From Proteus myxofaciens ATCC 19692 (lineage in GTDB: Bacteria > Pseudomonadota > Gammaproteobacteria > Enterobacterales > Enterobacteriaceae), in the NCBI RefSeq assembly GCF_001654855.1, contig NZ_LXEN01000139.1:1-61817 (forward strand): a stretch of 61,817 nt of DNA, written 5' to 3'. A program made the translations under genes and the position numbers. Position 1 is the first letter of the stretch. The number at the start of each line of letters is the position of its first letter. The notes beneath the pieces were generated by a model that saw only the letters and a program-made list of their open reading frames with translations, was not told where the DNA came from and did not search any database. Shown here piece after piece: positions 14,055-23,384 of this stretch.

Positions 14055-15419
14055 TCAATCACAGGTGACTTTTATTGCCAGTCCACCTTGTGAGGTTTCT
14101 CTATATTTTGAATTAATATCTTTTCCTGTTTCATACATCGTTTCTATGACTTTATCTAAGCAGATACGGGGATCACTCACACGGCGTAAAGCCATTCTTG
14201 ATGAGTTGACCGCTTGAACTGATGCAATAGCATTTCGCTCAATACAAGGGACTTGTACTTGGCCAGCAACAGGATCACATGTCAATCCTAAATTGTGTTC
14301 CATCGCTATTTCAGCTGCCATACAGACTTGTTCTGGGCTTCCACCTAAAAGTTCTGTTAAAGCACCAGCAGCCATTGAACAAGCAACGCCAACTTCGCCT
14401 TGGCATCCTACTTCTGCACCTGAAATTGAGGCATTCATTTTATAAAGAGAGCCAATAACACCAGCGACTAAGAAGAAACGACTATATGAGTTCTCATTTA
14501 CAGGGCGAATGAATTTATCATAATAAGAAAGTACAGCAGGGATAATACCACATGCGCCATTCGTTGGTGCGGTAACAACACGACCACCAGCGGCATTCTC
14601 TTCATTCACTGCTAATGCAAACATATTAATCCAATCGACAACCGCCATAGGATCTGTTGTTGTGCTATCGCCTGTGACTAACATACGGCGTAATGCAGAA
14701 GCACGGCGCGGTACACGCAATGGACCAGGTAATAAGCCTTCGGTATTAACACCACGCTCAATTCCTGATTTCATTACATCCCATACTGCAGCAAAATGTG
14801 CCATTATTTCTTCACGGCTTCGTAATGCGAGTTCATTTTGCATAACAAGTGCTGAGAGAGAAAGGCCCGTTTCTTTGCAATGGTGACGTAAATCAGCCGC
14901 ATATTGATAAGGATAAGGAACTTGAACTTTATTTTCTTCAGGTTGACCAAAATGTTCTTCATCAACAATAAAGCCACCCCCAATAGAGTAGTACGTTTTT
15001 TTCAATAAAACGTGTTCACCATTAAGAGCCGTAATTGTCATGCCATTTTCATGAAGTGGTAAATTACTTTTATGAAAATTCATTCCACCTTCAACAGGAA
15101 AATCGACTTGCTTTGCGCCATTTGCAAGCATTAGGCGCCCTGTATTTTCGACTTGTTGAATAAATGCCGGTATAGAATCAATATCGACAGTATCAGGTAA
15201 ATTACCTGCTAACCCCATGATAATAGCGATATCTGTTGCATGTCCTTTACCTGTTAAAGATAAAGAGCCATAAACATCGACAACAATACGAGAAACACTT
15301 GAAAGAAGGTTTTGCTCAGCAAGTAAATCGACAAATTCCTTACCTGCTTTCATTGGACCTACGGTGTGTGAGCTTGAAGGGCCTATGCCAATTTTAAAAA
15401 TATCAAAAACGCTAACCAT
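14055..15419 (-). CDS. sdaB: L-serine ammonia-lyase
   Basis: Iron-sulfur L-serine deaminase, converting serine to pyruvate and ammonia. It is the single-chain form, with an N-terminal beta domain (KIGIGPSSSHTVGPM) and a C-terminal catalytic alpha domain. The cluster cysteines are expected in GCQGEVGVACS, LTCDPVAG and VPCIERN, all of which are present. Length is 454 aa. It resembles E. coli SdaB more than SdaA, and the adjoining sdaC supports that choice. GGGAGG lies eight bases before the start. The gap to sdaC is 117 bp, with no terminator between them. Confidence 0.94.
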   Translation of the reverse strand: MVSVFDIFKIGIGPSSSHTVGPMKAGKEFVDLLAEQNLLSSVSRIVVDVYGSLSLTGKGHATDIAIIMGLAGNLPDTVDIDSIPAFIQQVENTGRLMLANGAKQVDFPVEGGMNFHKSNLPLHENGMTITALNGEHVLLKKTYYSIGGGFIVDEEHFGQPEENKVQVPYPYQYAADLRHHCKETGLSLSALVMQNELALRSREEIMAHFAAVWDVMKSGIERGVNTEGLLPGPLRVPRRASALRRMLVTGDSTTTDPMAVVDWINMFALAVNEENAAGGRVVTAPTNGACGIIPAVLSYYDKFIRPVNENSYSRFFLVAGVIGSLYKMNASISGAEVGCQGEVGVACSMAAGALTELLGGSPEQVCMAAEIAMEHNLGLTCDPVAGQVQVPCIERNAIASVQAVNSSRMALRRVSDPRICLDKVIETMYETGKDINSKYRETSQGGLAIKVTCD

Positions 15420-15536
15420 AATATTCGCCTCCCTATATTAAAGGCGCAACGGTGTGATTATTAGAGTAATAAAATCTAGTTTGAATATAAGTGCTGGATG
15501 GCTACATTCATTGCTGAAAGTAGCCATCAATCTTAT

Positions 15537-16862
15537 TTAGCTAAAATATTTGATAAATGTTTGAGTCAGGGTATAGAACACCGCGGAAATTGCGATAAGA
15601 CCCATGATTACAACAAATACATTACTGATATGGCCTTGGTATTTCTTCATTGCAGGAACTTTACGGATTGCATACATAGGCATTAAGAACAGTAACATAG
15701 CAATGACTGGGCCACCTAATGTTTCAATCATCCCTAAGATACTTGGGTTTAATGTTGCAATAATCCAAGTGGTGACCAGCATAAAGAGCGCAGTGATTTT
15801 ATTTAAACGATCTTTTTCAACCGTTTTGCCTTTATCACGTAATGTTTTAATCACTAGACCATTAAAGCCTTCACGTGCACCTAAATAGTGACCTAAGAAT
15901 GATTTAGTAATCGCTACAAAGGCAATAAATGGCGCAATATATTCAATAACAGGGTTGTTAAAATGGTTAGCAAGATAAGATAAAATACTGATATTTTGTT
16001 CTTTTGCTTCAGCTAAGTTTTCTGGTGTTAAGCTAAATACACAGCTAAACACGAAGAACATAACTGTAATCACCATCATGATATGAGCATAAGCTAAAAT
16101 ACGAGAACATTTTTTCTCAGCATTTTCGCCATATTCTTCACGTTTTGCGACAGCAAACGCAGAGATGATAGGTGAGTGGTTAAAAGAGAACACCATCACA
16201 GGGATTGCTAACCACAGTGTCACGATTAGGCCTTGGCCCATACCAGATGCAGACGCGTGATCTAAAGACAGCGTTTCTAAAACTGCGCCATTCCATTCAG
16301 GAATTAGGTATAAAGCTAATACCATTAAGACAGCAACAAATGGGAATACTAGAACGCTCATCGCTTTAACGATAGCTTGTTCACCAAAGCGGATAATACA
16401 CATGATGCCAATAATCAATACGAGTGATAAAATCGCACGAGGTGGCGCAGCCATATGCATTTGGTTAACAATAAAGCTTTCAACGGTATTGGTAATAGCA
16501 ACACTGTAAACCAATAAAATGGGGTAAATAGCGAAGAAATAAAGCAGAGTAATTAATTTACCAGCTGTTTTACCAAAGTGCTCTTCAACCACTTCAGTAA
16601 TATCTTCTCCGGGATTTTTTCCTGATAACACAAAACGGCACATACCACGGTGTGCAAAAAAGGTCATAGGAAAAGCAAGAACGAGCATGATTAATAGTGG
16701 AATTAATCCGCCAATACCTGCGTTGATAGGTAAAAATAAAACACCAGCACCGATAGCAGTACCATATAGACCTAACATCCATACCGTATCTGACTTACGC
16801 CATGCTTTGTAATCACCTTTAGTGTTACCTGATGTGATAGAACCAGCTTGGGTTGTATCCAT
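15537..16862 (-). CDS. sdaC: Serine/proton symporter SdaC
   Basis: Inner-membrane serine importer of the HAAAP amino-acid transporter family. The 441-aa protein has eleven or so hydrophobic segments and follows E. coli SdaC closely throughout. Examples are [19 protein letters not shown] near the N-terminus and [23 protein letters not shown] lies upstream of the start. It is the first gene of sdaCB and supplies serine for SdaB. The upstream region is unusually long and AT-rich. Confidence 0.94.
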   Translation of the reverse strand: MDTTQAGSITSGNTKGDYKAWRKSDTVWMLGLYGTAIGAGVLFLPINAGIGGLIPLLIMLVLAFPMTFFAHRGMCRFVLSGKNPGEDITEVVEEHFGKTAGKLITLLYFFAIYPILLVYSVAITNTVESFIVNQMHMAAPPRAILSLVLIIGIMCIIRFGEQAIVKAMSVLVFPFVAVLMVLALYLIPEWNGAVLETLSLDHASASGMGQGLIVTLWLAIPVMVFSFNHSPIISAFAVAKREEYGENAEKKCSRILAYAHIMMVITVMFFVFSCVFSLTPENLAEAKEQNISILSYLANHFNNPVIEYIAPFIAFVAITKSFLGHYLGAREGFNGLVIKTLRDKGKTVEKDRLNKITALFMLVTTWIIATLNPSILGMIETLGGPVIAMLLFLMPMYAIRKVPAMKKYQGHISNVFVVIMGLIAISAVFYTLTQTFIKYFS

Positions 16863-17764
16863 AATACTCTCCGAAATAACGCGGTAAAAATAATGAAAAA
16901 ATGAGTAAGTTTTTAAAAAAATTTTTGTTTCAATTTAATAATGCATAAATGAGCGCATTGAGTACCTGGTGTTATCTCAATATCTTCAGTTACCACATTA
17001 GATAAATAATTAAATATCAAAAGCCTTAAATACTTTTGATATTTGAAAAAGTATTCAATAAGTTTATTTCCAGTCTTAAGATGCACAGAATATAGTGTTT
17101 TTCAGGATAAAGTACCGTGATCACTATCTCAGTTGCTGAATATAACTGAAAAAATCAAAAATGTAATATTTTTTATACTTAGTTATCTAATTAGGCATTT
17201 AAAAAAACATTTTGCAATGGCTATACAATTAAAATGAATACTTAAAATAATCTAGATATAAATATATTCACATGTTAATGATTAATTATAGCTATTTTTA
17301 TTTTCTATAAAATAAATGATTAAAATCAATAAAGTTATTTTTGATTACATTTAAAACAATATTTTAACTTTATATCTTATTGAAATAAAAGGATAATATT
17401 TTTATTTTAAATTTAATCTAATGATTAAAAATACAATATCGAATATATTATTTATGATTATTTATTAATGAATATCTGCTACTCGTTGATGTTAAGATCT
17501 TAATGTGATGTATAACAATGAAGCGCTGTTTAAATTTAGAGCAATAATAAGCTTAATTAGTAGATTCAATAATTTGACCTAGAGTAAATATAACGTGTAT
17601 TTTTGGTTAAAATGACATCAAATAATTTTTTGGACAAAAAATAAAATAATAGAAAATATTTTTATTTAAGTATTAAACAGCAAATAAGATATTTAGGATA
17701 TAAAATACAAAAAAAGACCTTATTATTTATAAGGTCTTTTTTGATGTTTATTAGTTATAAAATG
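16863..17764. other. Long AT-rich intergenic region upstream of sdaC
   Basis: About 900 bp with no credible gene on either strand and very high A+T. It should contain the sdaCB promoter on the left. An FNR-like sequence ATGAT-TAAA-ATCAA (one mismatch) lies at 17316-17329, but about 450 bp from sdaC. The right end holds the ybjG terminator. Lrp and H-NS prefer such DNA, but I cannot show binding. Confidence 0.5.
17705..17745 (-). terminator. Terminator after ybjG
   Basis: The stem AGACCTTAT / ATAAGGTCT (17715-17723 with 17729-17737) is flanked by A- and T-runs. It would terminate ybjG transcription on the minus strand and could work in both directions. Confidence 0.85.
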
Positions 17765-18388
17765 TTACGCTTTTGTCCAACCTTTACGAATTGGATAAGC
17801 AAAACATAGTCGATAAAGTTGCAATATCCATTTTTGCAGTTTTTCTCCACCTTGAGGCCAAACAATTTGGCTTAGTGCACAGGAGAGTAGAGCCACACAA
17901 AATGCCCCAATCATATCAATAGGCCAGTGCACACCAAGATAAATACGAGCCCATGCAATAGCAAGGCTGAGTGCAAGCATTATATAGCCAATGCGTTTGC
18001 GTTTGTGCCAAAAGAGATAAGATAAGGCGATAACAAATACGAATGTGCCGTGATTACTAGGGAATGAAGGTGTTGCTTCATGAGACAAGAAATTATAGCC
18101 AACGTGTGCAACAAATGGACGTGCATGAGGTGCTATCGCACCGATCAACCATGAAACAGACAGTGCGATTGCCAAAGAGATAGCCGCTTTGCAAACTAAT
18201 GTTCTTTGCTGGTTAAGATTTTGCTCATTTCCCCATAACCAATAATATAAGAGAGACAACGGAAAAAGATAAACAAGATACTTAGCAATAAAAGTTGCAA
18301 CATTGATTTCAAACGGTAATGTCGCAGGTGTTGCATTTATCATCGAGAATAAGGCTAAATTAAGTTGCTCGAGCAAAGTAGGCTCCAT
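17765..18388 (-). CDS. ybjG: Undecaprenyl-diphosphatase YbjG (PAP2 family)
   Basis: Integral-membrane PAP2 phosphatase that recycles undecaprenyl pyrophosphate, the lipid carrier for peptidoglycan. The three PAP2 motifs are visible: APHARPF, PSNHG, and ARIYLGVHWPIDM with the catalytic arginine, histidine and aspartate. About five membrane helices are predicted. In-frame starts are TTG 18421, ATG 18412 and ATG 18388. I chose 18388 because E. coli YbjG begins at the equivalent LEQLNLALFS region, but no strong ribosome site marks any of them. The gstB-dacC-(fhs-sdaBC)-ybjG order echoes E. coli gstB-dacC-deoR-ybjG. Confidence 0.87.
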   Translation of the reverse strand: MEPTLLEQLNLALFSMINATPATLPFEINVATFIAKYLVYLFPLSLLYYWLWGNEQNLNQQRTLVCKAAISLAIALSVSWLIGAIAPHARPFVAHVGYNFLSHEATPSFPSNHGTFVFVIALSYLFWHKRKRIGYIMLALSLAIAWARIYLGVHWPIDMIGAFCVALLSCALSQIVWPQGGEKLQKWILQLYRLCFAYPIRKGWTKA

Positions 18389-18592
18389 ACAAATTGTACT
18401 GGTAATAAACATAATCGGCAACTGGTAAGGGTAAATGAGCGATTGAGACGGGTAAAGAGTAATTTTCTTATTTAATTGTGCTTTTTTTCAAGATTTGTCA
18501 GATTATTTTTGTTTTTTATTTTATTGCATTGAAAAAAAAGAATAATTTTTGTTATTTTATTATGGTGTTTTTTATTTTTTGAGGTGACGATA

Positions 18593-19018
18593 ATGTGGTT
18601 TCAAAAAAGCATTACTCTTAGTGCGAAGTCTCGAGGTTTTCACCTCGTGACACAAGGTATTGTTCAACAGTTGCCAGAGCTTAAACAATATAAACTGGGT
18701 CTTGCCCATTTTTTTATTCAGCATACTTCAGCATCATTAACAATTAATGAAAATGCAGATCCTACAGTTCGTCGTGATTTTGAGAGTTTTTTTAATCAAG
18801 CAGTAAAAGAGAATGAAGATTATTATCTCCATAATTATGAAGGAAGTGATGATATGCCAGCGCATATCAAAAGTAGCTTATTAGGGCAAAGCGTGACAAT
18901 ACCGATAACAAAAGGTGAGTTGAATTTAGGGACATGGCAAGGGATTTATCTAGGAGAACATCGTAACTATGGTGGAGAGCGCCGTATTATTGTAACTCTA
19001 CAAGGTGAGTGTTACTAA
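18593..19018 (+). CDS. yjbQ: UPF0047 family protein YjbQ
   Basis: Small conserved protein of the YjbQ family, 141 aa from this start. Conserved elements are [20 protein letters not shown], a [13 protein letters not shown] segment, and [12 protein letters not shown] near the end; the histidines probably bind metal. A weak thiamine-phosphate synthase activity has been reported for family members, but the physiological role is uncertain. The GTG at 18584 lies inside the ribosome site GAGGTG, so the ATG at 18593, six bases from it, is the real start. It is convergent with rybB. Confidence 0.88.
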   Translation: MWFQKSITLSAKSRGFHLVTQGIVQQLPELKQYKLGLAHFFIQHTSASLTINENADPTVRRDFESFFNQAVKENEDYYLHNYEGSDDMPAHIKSSLLGQSVTIPITKGELNLGTWQGIYLGEHRNYGGERRIIVTLQGECY

Positions 19019-19030
19019 ATTTTAGGCAAT

Positions 19031-19113
19031 AAAAAACCCGACAGTTATTTCACCAAAAGGGTTGAAACTATCGGGATCCTCAATATTTGGGGACATCAAA
19101 GAAAAGCAGTGGC
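19031..19113 (-). ncRNA. rybB: RybB small regulatory RNA
   Basis: The minus strand from 19113 begins GCCACTGCTTTTCTTTGATG and continues TCCCC, identical to my recollection of the 5' seed of enterobacterial RybB. The 3' half differs from E. coli but forms a terminator: CCCGATAGTTTCA pairs imperfectly with TGAAATAACTGTCGGG, followed by six Us ending at 19031. The predicted length of about 83 nt is close to the E. coli 79 nt. RybB is an Hfq-dependent RNA that represses outer-membrane protein mRNAs when sigma-E is active. It sits near grxA, as in E. coli. Confidence 0.9.
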
Positions 19114-19118
19114 ACTAA

Positions 19119-19146
19119 TTATGACTGCAACTTATAAAGAAAGTTC
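19119..19146 (-). promoter_or_regulatory. Sigma-E promoter of rybB
   Basis: On the minus strand a GAACTT -35 (19141-19146) and a TCATAA -10 (19119-19124) are 16 bases apart. The first RybB base lies 6 bases past the -10. This matches the sigma-E type seen at E. coli rybB. Confidence 0.8.
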
Positions 19147-19224
19147 GCGGATTAATAAAAAAAGTAAAAAAAAACTTTTAAAAAAGTAAATAGATTAAAA
19201 AGAAGAGAAGAATAACGGAGGGAT

Positions 19225-19262
19225 AACGCTAAAATATCAATTTTTATCAATATTTTAGCGTT
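19225..19262 (-). terminator. Hairpin downstream of grxA
   Basis: A perfect 13-bp inverted repeat, AACGCTAAAATAT / ATATTTTAGCGTT, has a 12-base loop and starts 9 bases after the grxA stop codon. There is no clear U-run, so it may terminate weakly or protect the mRNA end. Confidence 0.5.
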
Positions 19263-19271
19263 ATAGGAAAA

Positions 19272-19535
19272 TTAGTTATAAATACCTAAATGCTCTTTAG
19301 CATAAGCTTCAAAATCAGTACATCCGCCAATGTGCTTCTCATCAATAAAAATTTGAGGAACAGTTTCAACGGGTTTACCAACAGTTTTAGATAAATCAGC
19401 TTTGGTGATACCTTCAGCTTGGATATCAACATAGTTGAAAGAGAAATCATCACGTTTTTCTGTCAAAGTTTCTGCTAATTGTTTTGCACGTACACAGAAA
19501 GGGCAACCAGGGCGACCAAAAATGACAACAAACAT
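19272..19535 (-). CDS. grxA: Glutaredoxin 1
   Basis: Glutathione-dependent dithiol oxidoreductase that reduces ribonucleotide reductase and OxyR. It is a single thioredoxin-fold domain of 87 aa, with the redox pair C11-P-F-C14, the cis-proline segment ETVPQIF, and the GGCTDFE glutathione-binding motif. Length and sequence match E. coli GrxA. The neighbours rybB and ybjC are also as in E. coli. OxyR control is likely from family knowledge, but I did not identify a site. Confidence 0.95.
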   Translation of the reverse strand: MFVVIFGRPGCPFCVRAKQLAETLTEKRDDFSFNYVDIQAEGITKADLSKTVGKPVETVPQIFIDEKHIGGCTDFEAYAKEHLGIYN

Positions 19536-19709
19536 ACTAGCTCCTTATTAAAAAATAAAATTCAGGCATTGTCTTAAACCTTTATTGGATAATACTATGC
19601 CTGTTTATTCGGCTAAACAAAAACAGTTATTGCCTTTTAGTGTAATAAATTATATCAATTTGATGAATCATGAGATAGGGCTGTAATAACGCAATATAGG
19701 GAGAAAACA

Positions 19710-20012
19710 ATGGAAAAACCTTCAAATCAGGATATGCGTACACTATCTGATATGCCAAAAGCCGTGATGATCATTGAGATAATTGGCATTATTTTATTAG
19801 TTACCGCTTATTTATATATCAATCAATATATTACCTCACCTGAATGGTTTGCGAGTTATGCAGGGCAATTAACATTAGTTGTATTTGGTGTAATTTGTAT
19901 GATCCCTGCTGCAATCCATATTGTATGGCGAGCTATTTATAGGCTGACTTTTTTGGGGATTGATTCAAAAGCAATTGATAATAAAAAGAAAAAGAATAAT
20001 AAAGAAAAGTAG
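19710..20012 (+). CDS. ybjC: DUF1418 inner-membrane protein YbjC
   Basis: Small membrane protein of unknown function, 100 aa. Two hydrophobic helices at about residues 20-40 and 52-75 are followed by a lysine-rich tail (KKKKNNKEK). It resembles E. coli YbjC and stands, as there, divergent from grxA. GGGAG lies upstream of the ATG. In E. coli nfsA and rimK follow; here both are missing and ybjN comes next. Confidence 0.8.
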   Translation: MEKPSNQDMRTLSDMPKAVMIIEIIGIILLVTAYLYINQYITSPEWFASYAGQLTLVVFGVICMIPAAIHIVWRAIYRLTFLGIDSKAIDNKKKKNNKEK

Positions 20013-20180
20013 TACCTTTACTTATTATTTTCAATAAGGCTTTTCACTAGAAAAACCATCGATAAATTGGCTTAATTTTCGCTGTTTTTCTATTTATTAC
20101 TGCCTTCATGCTAGAAAAAGTGGCAGAATAGTATCTATGCAAAAAAGCACACCTATTTTTAGCGCGTAAAGGTTATGTTA

Positions 20181-20684
20181 ATGGACGCTGTTGTAACTCC
20201 CCATCTAGATCAGCTAAAATCTTGGCTAGATGAACTACAGATTGCTTACTACGAATGCGACTCTTGTCAGGCGTTGCATTTACCTCATCTCCAATATATC
20301 AGTGGTATTTTTGATGCCAAGATTGATGTATTAGAAGATGTTCTTGTATTTACGGCTATTGCAGAATTAAAACCTTCTGCTATCGTGCCATTAATGGCAA
20401 ATTTAAGTCAGATAAATGCAAGCTCTTTGTTTATTAAAACATTTTTAGAAATCAGCGATGAAAACCTACCAAAGCTGGTTTTTTGTCATTCATTTCCTAT
20501 TGCAGCCGGAATGTCTCTTAATCAATTTGATCTCTTTTTACAAAAAGCAGAAGAGCAATCTTCTGATGTGGTTAGCGAGATATTTAATAACGGCTTTTTG
20601 TATGGTGAAAAGCAAGAGAATGAAGACGAAGAAGAAATTGAAGCGACGACAATTTCGACAGATCCTTCTTACACTGTACATTAA
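20181..20684 (+). CDS. ybjN: YbjN family protein
   Basis: Homologue of E. coli YbjN, a type III secretion chaperone-like fold protein linked in E. coli to motility and stress, with no established biochemical role. Conserved blocks are YYECDSCQALHLPHLQ, IFDAKIDVLED and NLPKLVFCHSF. The C-terminus is acidic (ENEDEEEIEA). The in-frame ATG at 20175 is only two bases from AAAGG, whereas the ATG at 20181 is eight bases away and fits better. It may be cotranscribed with rlmC, which starts about 35 bp downstream. Confidence 0.85.
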   Translation: MDAVVTPHLDQLKSWLDELQIAYYECDSCQALHLPHLQYISGIFDAKIDVLEDVLVFTAIAELKPSAIVPLMANLSQINASSLFIKTFLEISDENLPKLVFCHSFPIAAGMSLNQFDLFLQKAEEQSSDVVSEIFNNGFLYGEKQENEDEEEIEATTISTDPSYTVH

Positions 20685-20718
20685 TTTACTTTAATCATTC
20701 AAACGGTTACATACAATT

Positions 20719-21852
20719 ATGCAATGCGCACGATTTAGTGCGGGTGATTGCCACTCTTGTGAGTGGCTTTCTCTTGCTTATTCTGAACAAATCCAAAAGA
20801 AACAACATCATTTATTAGATTTACTCCCAAAAGATTATTTTTTTGATCAATTAGTACCGATTGAAAGTCATGAAGTAAAGTTTAGAAATAAAGCTAAAAT
20901 GGTGGTGAGTGGCAGTGTTGAAAAACCTATTTTAGGTTTAAAACAAAAAGACGGTGAGGCGGTTGATTTATGTGAATGTCCTCTTTATCCAGACTCTTTT
21001 AATACTGTTTTTCCTGTTCTTAAAACGTTTATTGCTAAAGCAGGATTAGTACCTTACAACATTGAACGTCGTCGAGGTGAGCTAAAATTTATTCTGCTAA
21101 CAGAAAGTTGCTTTCATCATTCGTTAATGTTGCGTTTTGTCCTGCGTTCTGAAAAAAAAGTAGAACAATTACGTAAGGCATTGCCTTGGCTACAAGCCCA
21201 GCTTCCTCTGTTGACTGTTATTTCTGTCAATATTCAGCCTGTACATATGGCGATTCTTGAAGGTGAGCAAGAAATTATTTTGACAGAAAAACACTTTTTA
21301 GATGAATCTTTTAATCAAATACCTTTGCACATTCGGCCTAGGGGATTCTTTCAAACCAATCCTCATGTTGCCACAAAACTCTATGCAACAGCAGGGCGTT
21401 GGGTAAGAGAATTACATATTACACGCCTATGGGATTTATTTTGTGGCTCTGGGGGCTTTGGGTTACATTGCGCTGATAAAACGACACAATTAACCGGCAT
21501 AGAAATTAGTCCAGAAGCAATAGAATGTGCGCGTTTATCAGCAAGAGAACTCGCGCTAGAGAAGGTCGAGTTTCAAGCGCTAGATTCAACGCGCTATGCT
21601 GTTACTAAAGAATCTGTTCCTGAATTAGTGCTGGTTAATCCACCAAGAAGAGGGATTGGTGAGACGCTATGCCAATATCTAAATAAAATGAGACCTCGCT
21701 ATATTCTTTATTCGAGCTGTAATGCGCAAACTATGGCAAAGGATATTGCGCTACTTTCTCATTATCATATTGATAGAACACAGCTATTTGATATGTTTCC
21801 TCATACCTCGCATTATGAAGTGCTGACGTTACTTGTGTTGCAAGATAGTTAA
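20719..21852 (+). CDS. rlmC: 23S rRNA (uracil-747-C5)-methyltransferase
   Basis: SAM-dependent, iron-sulfur containing methyltransferase making m5U747 in 23S rRNA. The cluster ligands are the N-terminal cysteines in [14 protein letters not shown] plus a cysteine in DLCECPLY. The SAM motif is [13 protein letters not shown]. The catalytic region has NPPRRG and the nucleophile cysteine in SSCNAQT. The 377-aa length and lack of a TRAM domain match RlmC rather than RlmD. In E. coli the potFGHI genes separate it from ybjN; here they are absent. Confidence 0.94.
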   Translation: MQCARFSAGDCHSCEWLSLAYSEQIQKKQHHLLDLLPKDYFFDQLVPIESHEVKFRNKAKMVVSGSVEKPILGLKQKDGEAVDLCECPLYPDSFNTVFPVLKTFIAKAGLVPYNIERRRGELKFILLTESCFHHSLMLRFVLRSEKKVEQLRKALPWLQAQLPLLTVISVNIQPVHMAILEGEQEIILTEKHFLDESFNQIPLHIRPRGFFQTNPHVATKLYATAGRWVRELHITRLWDLFCGSGGFGLHCADKTTQLTGIEISPEAIECARLSARELALEKVEFQALDSTRYAVTKESVPELVLVNPPRRGIGETLCQYLNKMRPRYILYSSCNAQTMAKDIALLSHYHIDRTQLFDMFPHTSHYEVLTLLVLQDS

Positions 21853-21901
21853 GAAAGTTATTACAATATAAGTAATCAATGATAATATCTAAATAAATAT
21901 T

Positions 21902-21931
21902 ACGCTCGGTGTATGTCATCGGGCGTTTTTC
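21902..21931 (+). terminator. Terminator after rlmC
   Basis: The stem ACGCTCGGTG / CATCGGGCGT with two wobble pairs and a TATGT loop is followed by five Ts. Confidence 0.75.
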
Positions 21932-21997
21932 TTTTATGAAAAAAGTGGTTTTATCTATTGCGGTAACTTTCTCTTTTATTTCACGGACATTTTATTT

Positions 21998-23196
21998 ATG
22001 CGAAGTTTAAAAGCGTTATTGCTCATTATGGTGTTATTAGGGCCATTAGGTATTGATTTATATTTACCTACAATACCTGAAATAGCAAAAGGCTTAGGAA
22101 GCAGTGAGTCATTAATTCAATCAACGATAGGGCTATTTATTTTAGTCTTAGGTGTAGGTCAGCTTATTTCTGGACCGTTGGTTGATAAGTTTGGTCGTAA
22201 ACCTGTGGCACTAGTGGGAATAGTCATTTATATTTTAGGTTCAATTATTGCCACGTTATCAATCAATCCTTCGTTATTTATTCTTTCACGGTTATTACAA
22301 GCCACCGCAGTGTGCTGTACTTCTGTTGTTGCATTTACCTGTGTTCGCGACTGTTTTAATGGTAATGAATCTGCTCGTGTTTTCGGATTTTTAAATGGCA
22401 CATTGAATATTATTCCGGCATTGGCACCATTATTAGGTGGTTTACTTGCAGAATATTGGGGATGGAGAGCGCCTTTTGGTTTCCTTATTTTATACTCTTT
22501 ACTTATTTTAGTCCTGATTGCGGTCTATCTTCCAGAAACTAAACCTGAAAATATAAAGCCACATAATGAAAAATTACATAAAACCTATATTGGGATTTTA
22601 TGCAGTAAACGATTTTTAACCTTTGCTTTAGTGAATGCAGGTACTATGGGAATGGCATTAACCTATGTTTCATTTTCACCCGTAGTGTTAATGCATGAGG
22701 CAGGTTTATCATCACTCAAATTTTCTATTGTCTTTGGTATAAATGGCTTTTGGATAATGTTTGTTAGCTTTTTCGCAAATAGAATCATTCATCGAGTGGG
22801 TAGGCCTATTTGTTTGATTATAGGGGGGTATTAATGGGATTAGGATGCCTTGGTTTAATATTAGGTGTCGTCTTAATTCCAACACAAATACAGTCTCATT
22901 GGTTGGTTTATATGCTTCCTGTTGCAAGTGCTTGTGCCGGTCTTGCTTTTATTATGGGGCCTGTAACCAGCTATGCACTCGAACCTTATTCAGATAAAGC
23001 AGGAATTGCTTCTGCTTTAGTGGGCTTTATTCAAATGGCAGGTGGTGCGAGCTTAGGGCTTATTGCTTTAGCTTCACCCATAGAGCCTAAATTAGCATTA
23101 TCAATAGTGATGTTAATTGGCTGCTTGTTAGCGTGGAATGCCTATCGAGCAAGTAAAAAAGAAGAGATGGTGTATTCTAAGATTGAATCTATCTAA
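21998..23196 (+). pseudogene. Bcr/CflA-type drug efflux transporter, frameshifted
   Basis: Major facilitator superfamily drug/proton antiporter of the Bcr/CflA group, 12 membrane helices. The first reading frame runs from 21998 to 22834 and contains LLGPLGIDLYLPTIPEI, the MFS loop LVDKFGRKPVAL, and RPFGFLILYS-type helices. It stops just after LIIGGY. The rest continues in another frame from about 22829 to 23196. The break falls at a run of six Gs (22823-22828). A seventh G would restore one 399-aa protein, the normal family length. It is either a true frameshift, a phase-variable tract or a homopolymer sequencing error. The substrate cannot be predicted. Confidence 0.85.
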
Positions 23197-23274
23197 ATTT
23201 ATAGGGTGACTTGCTAGATATATTTTGATGATAAGTCATGCAAATAAAATAACGACTATCTAAATAAGTGATAC

Positions 23275-23316
23275 AAAAAAGACCCCATATTAAATGTTAA
23301 TGTGGGGTCTTTTTTA
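23275..23316 (+). terminator. Bidirectional terminator, MFS gene / artM
   Basis: The long stem GACCCCATATTAA / TTAATGTGGGGTC with a three-base loop is flanked by an A-run and a T-run. It lies between convergent genes and should work for both. Confidence 0.88.
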
Positions 23317-23384
23317 TTAATACTAGAACAATATACGTATTATTTTTTTCTTCTCTAAGAAGAAACTAAATTAAGCGTTTATTC

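Noticed and set aside
17503-17519. Possible CRP site TGTGATGTATAACAATG upstream of sdaC
   Set aside because: Only one half matches the TGTGA-N6-TCACA consensus, and it is over 600 bp from sdaC.
22712-22927. Open reading frame on the opposite strand across the broken MFS gene
   Set aside because: It is antisense to clear transporter coding sequence and has no recognisable protein features.
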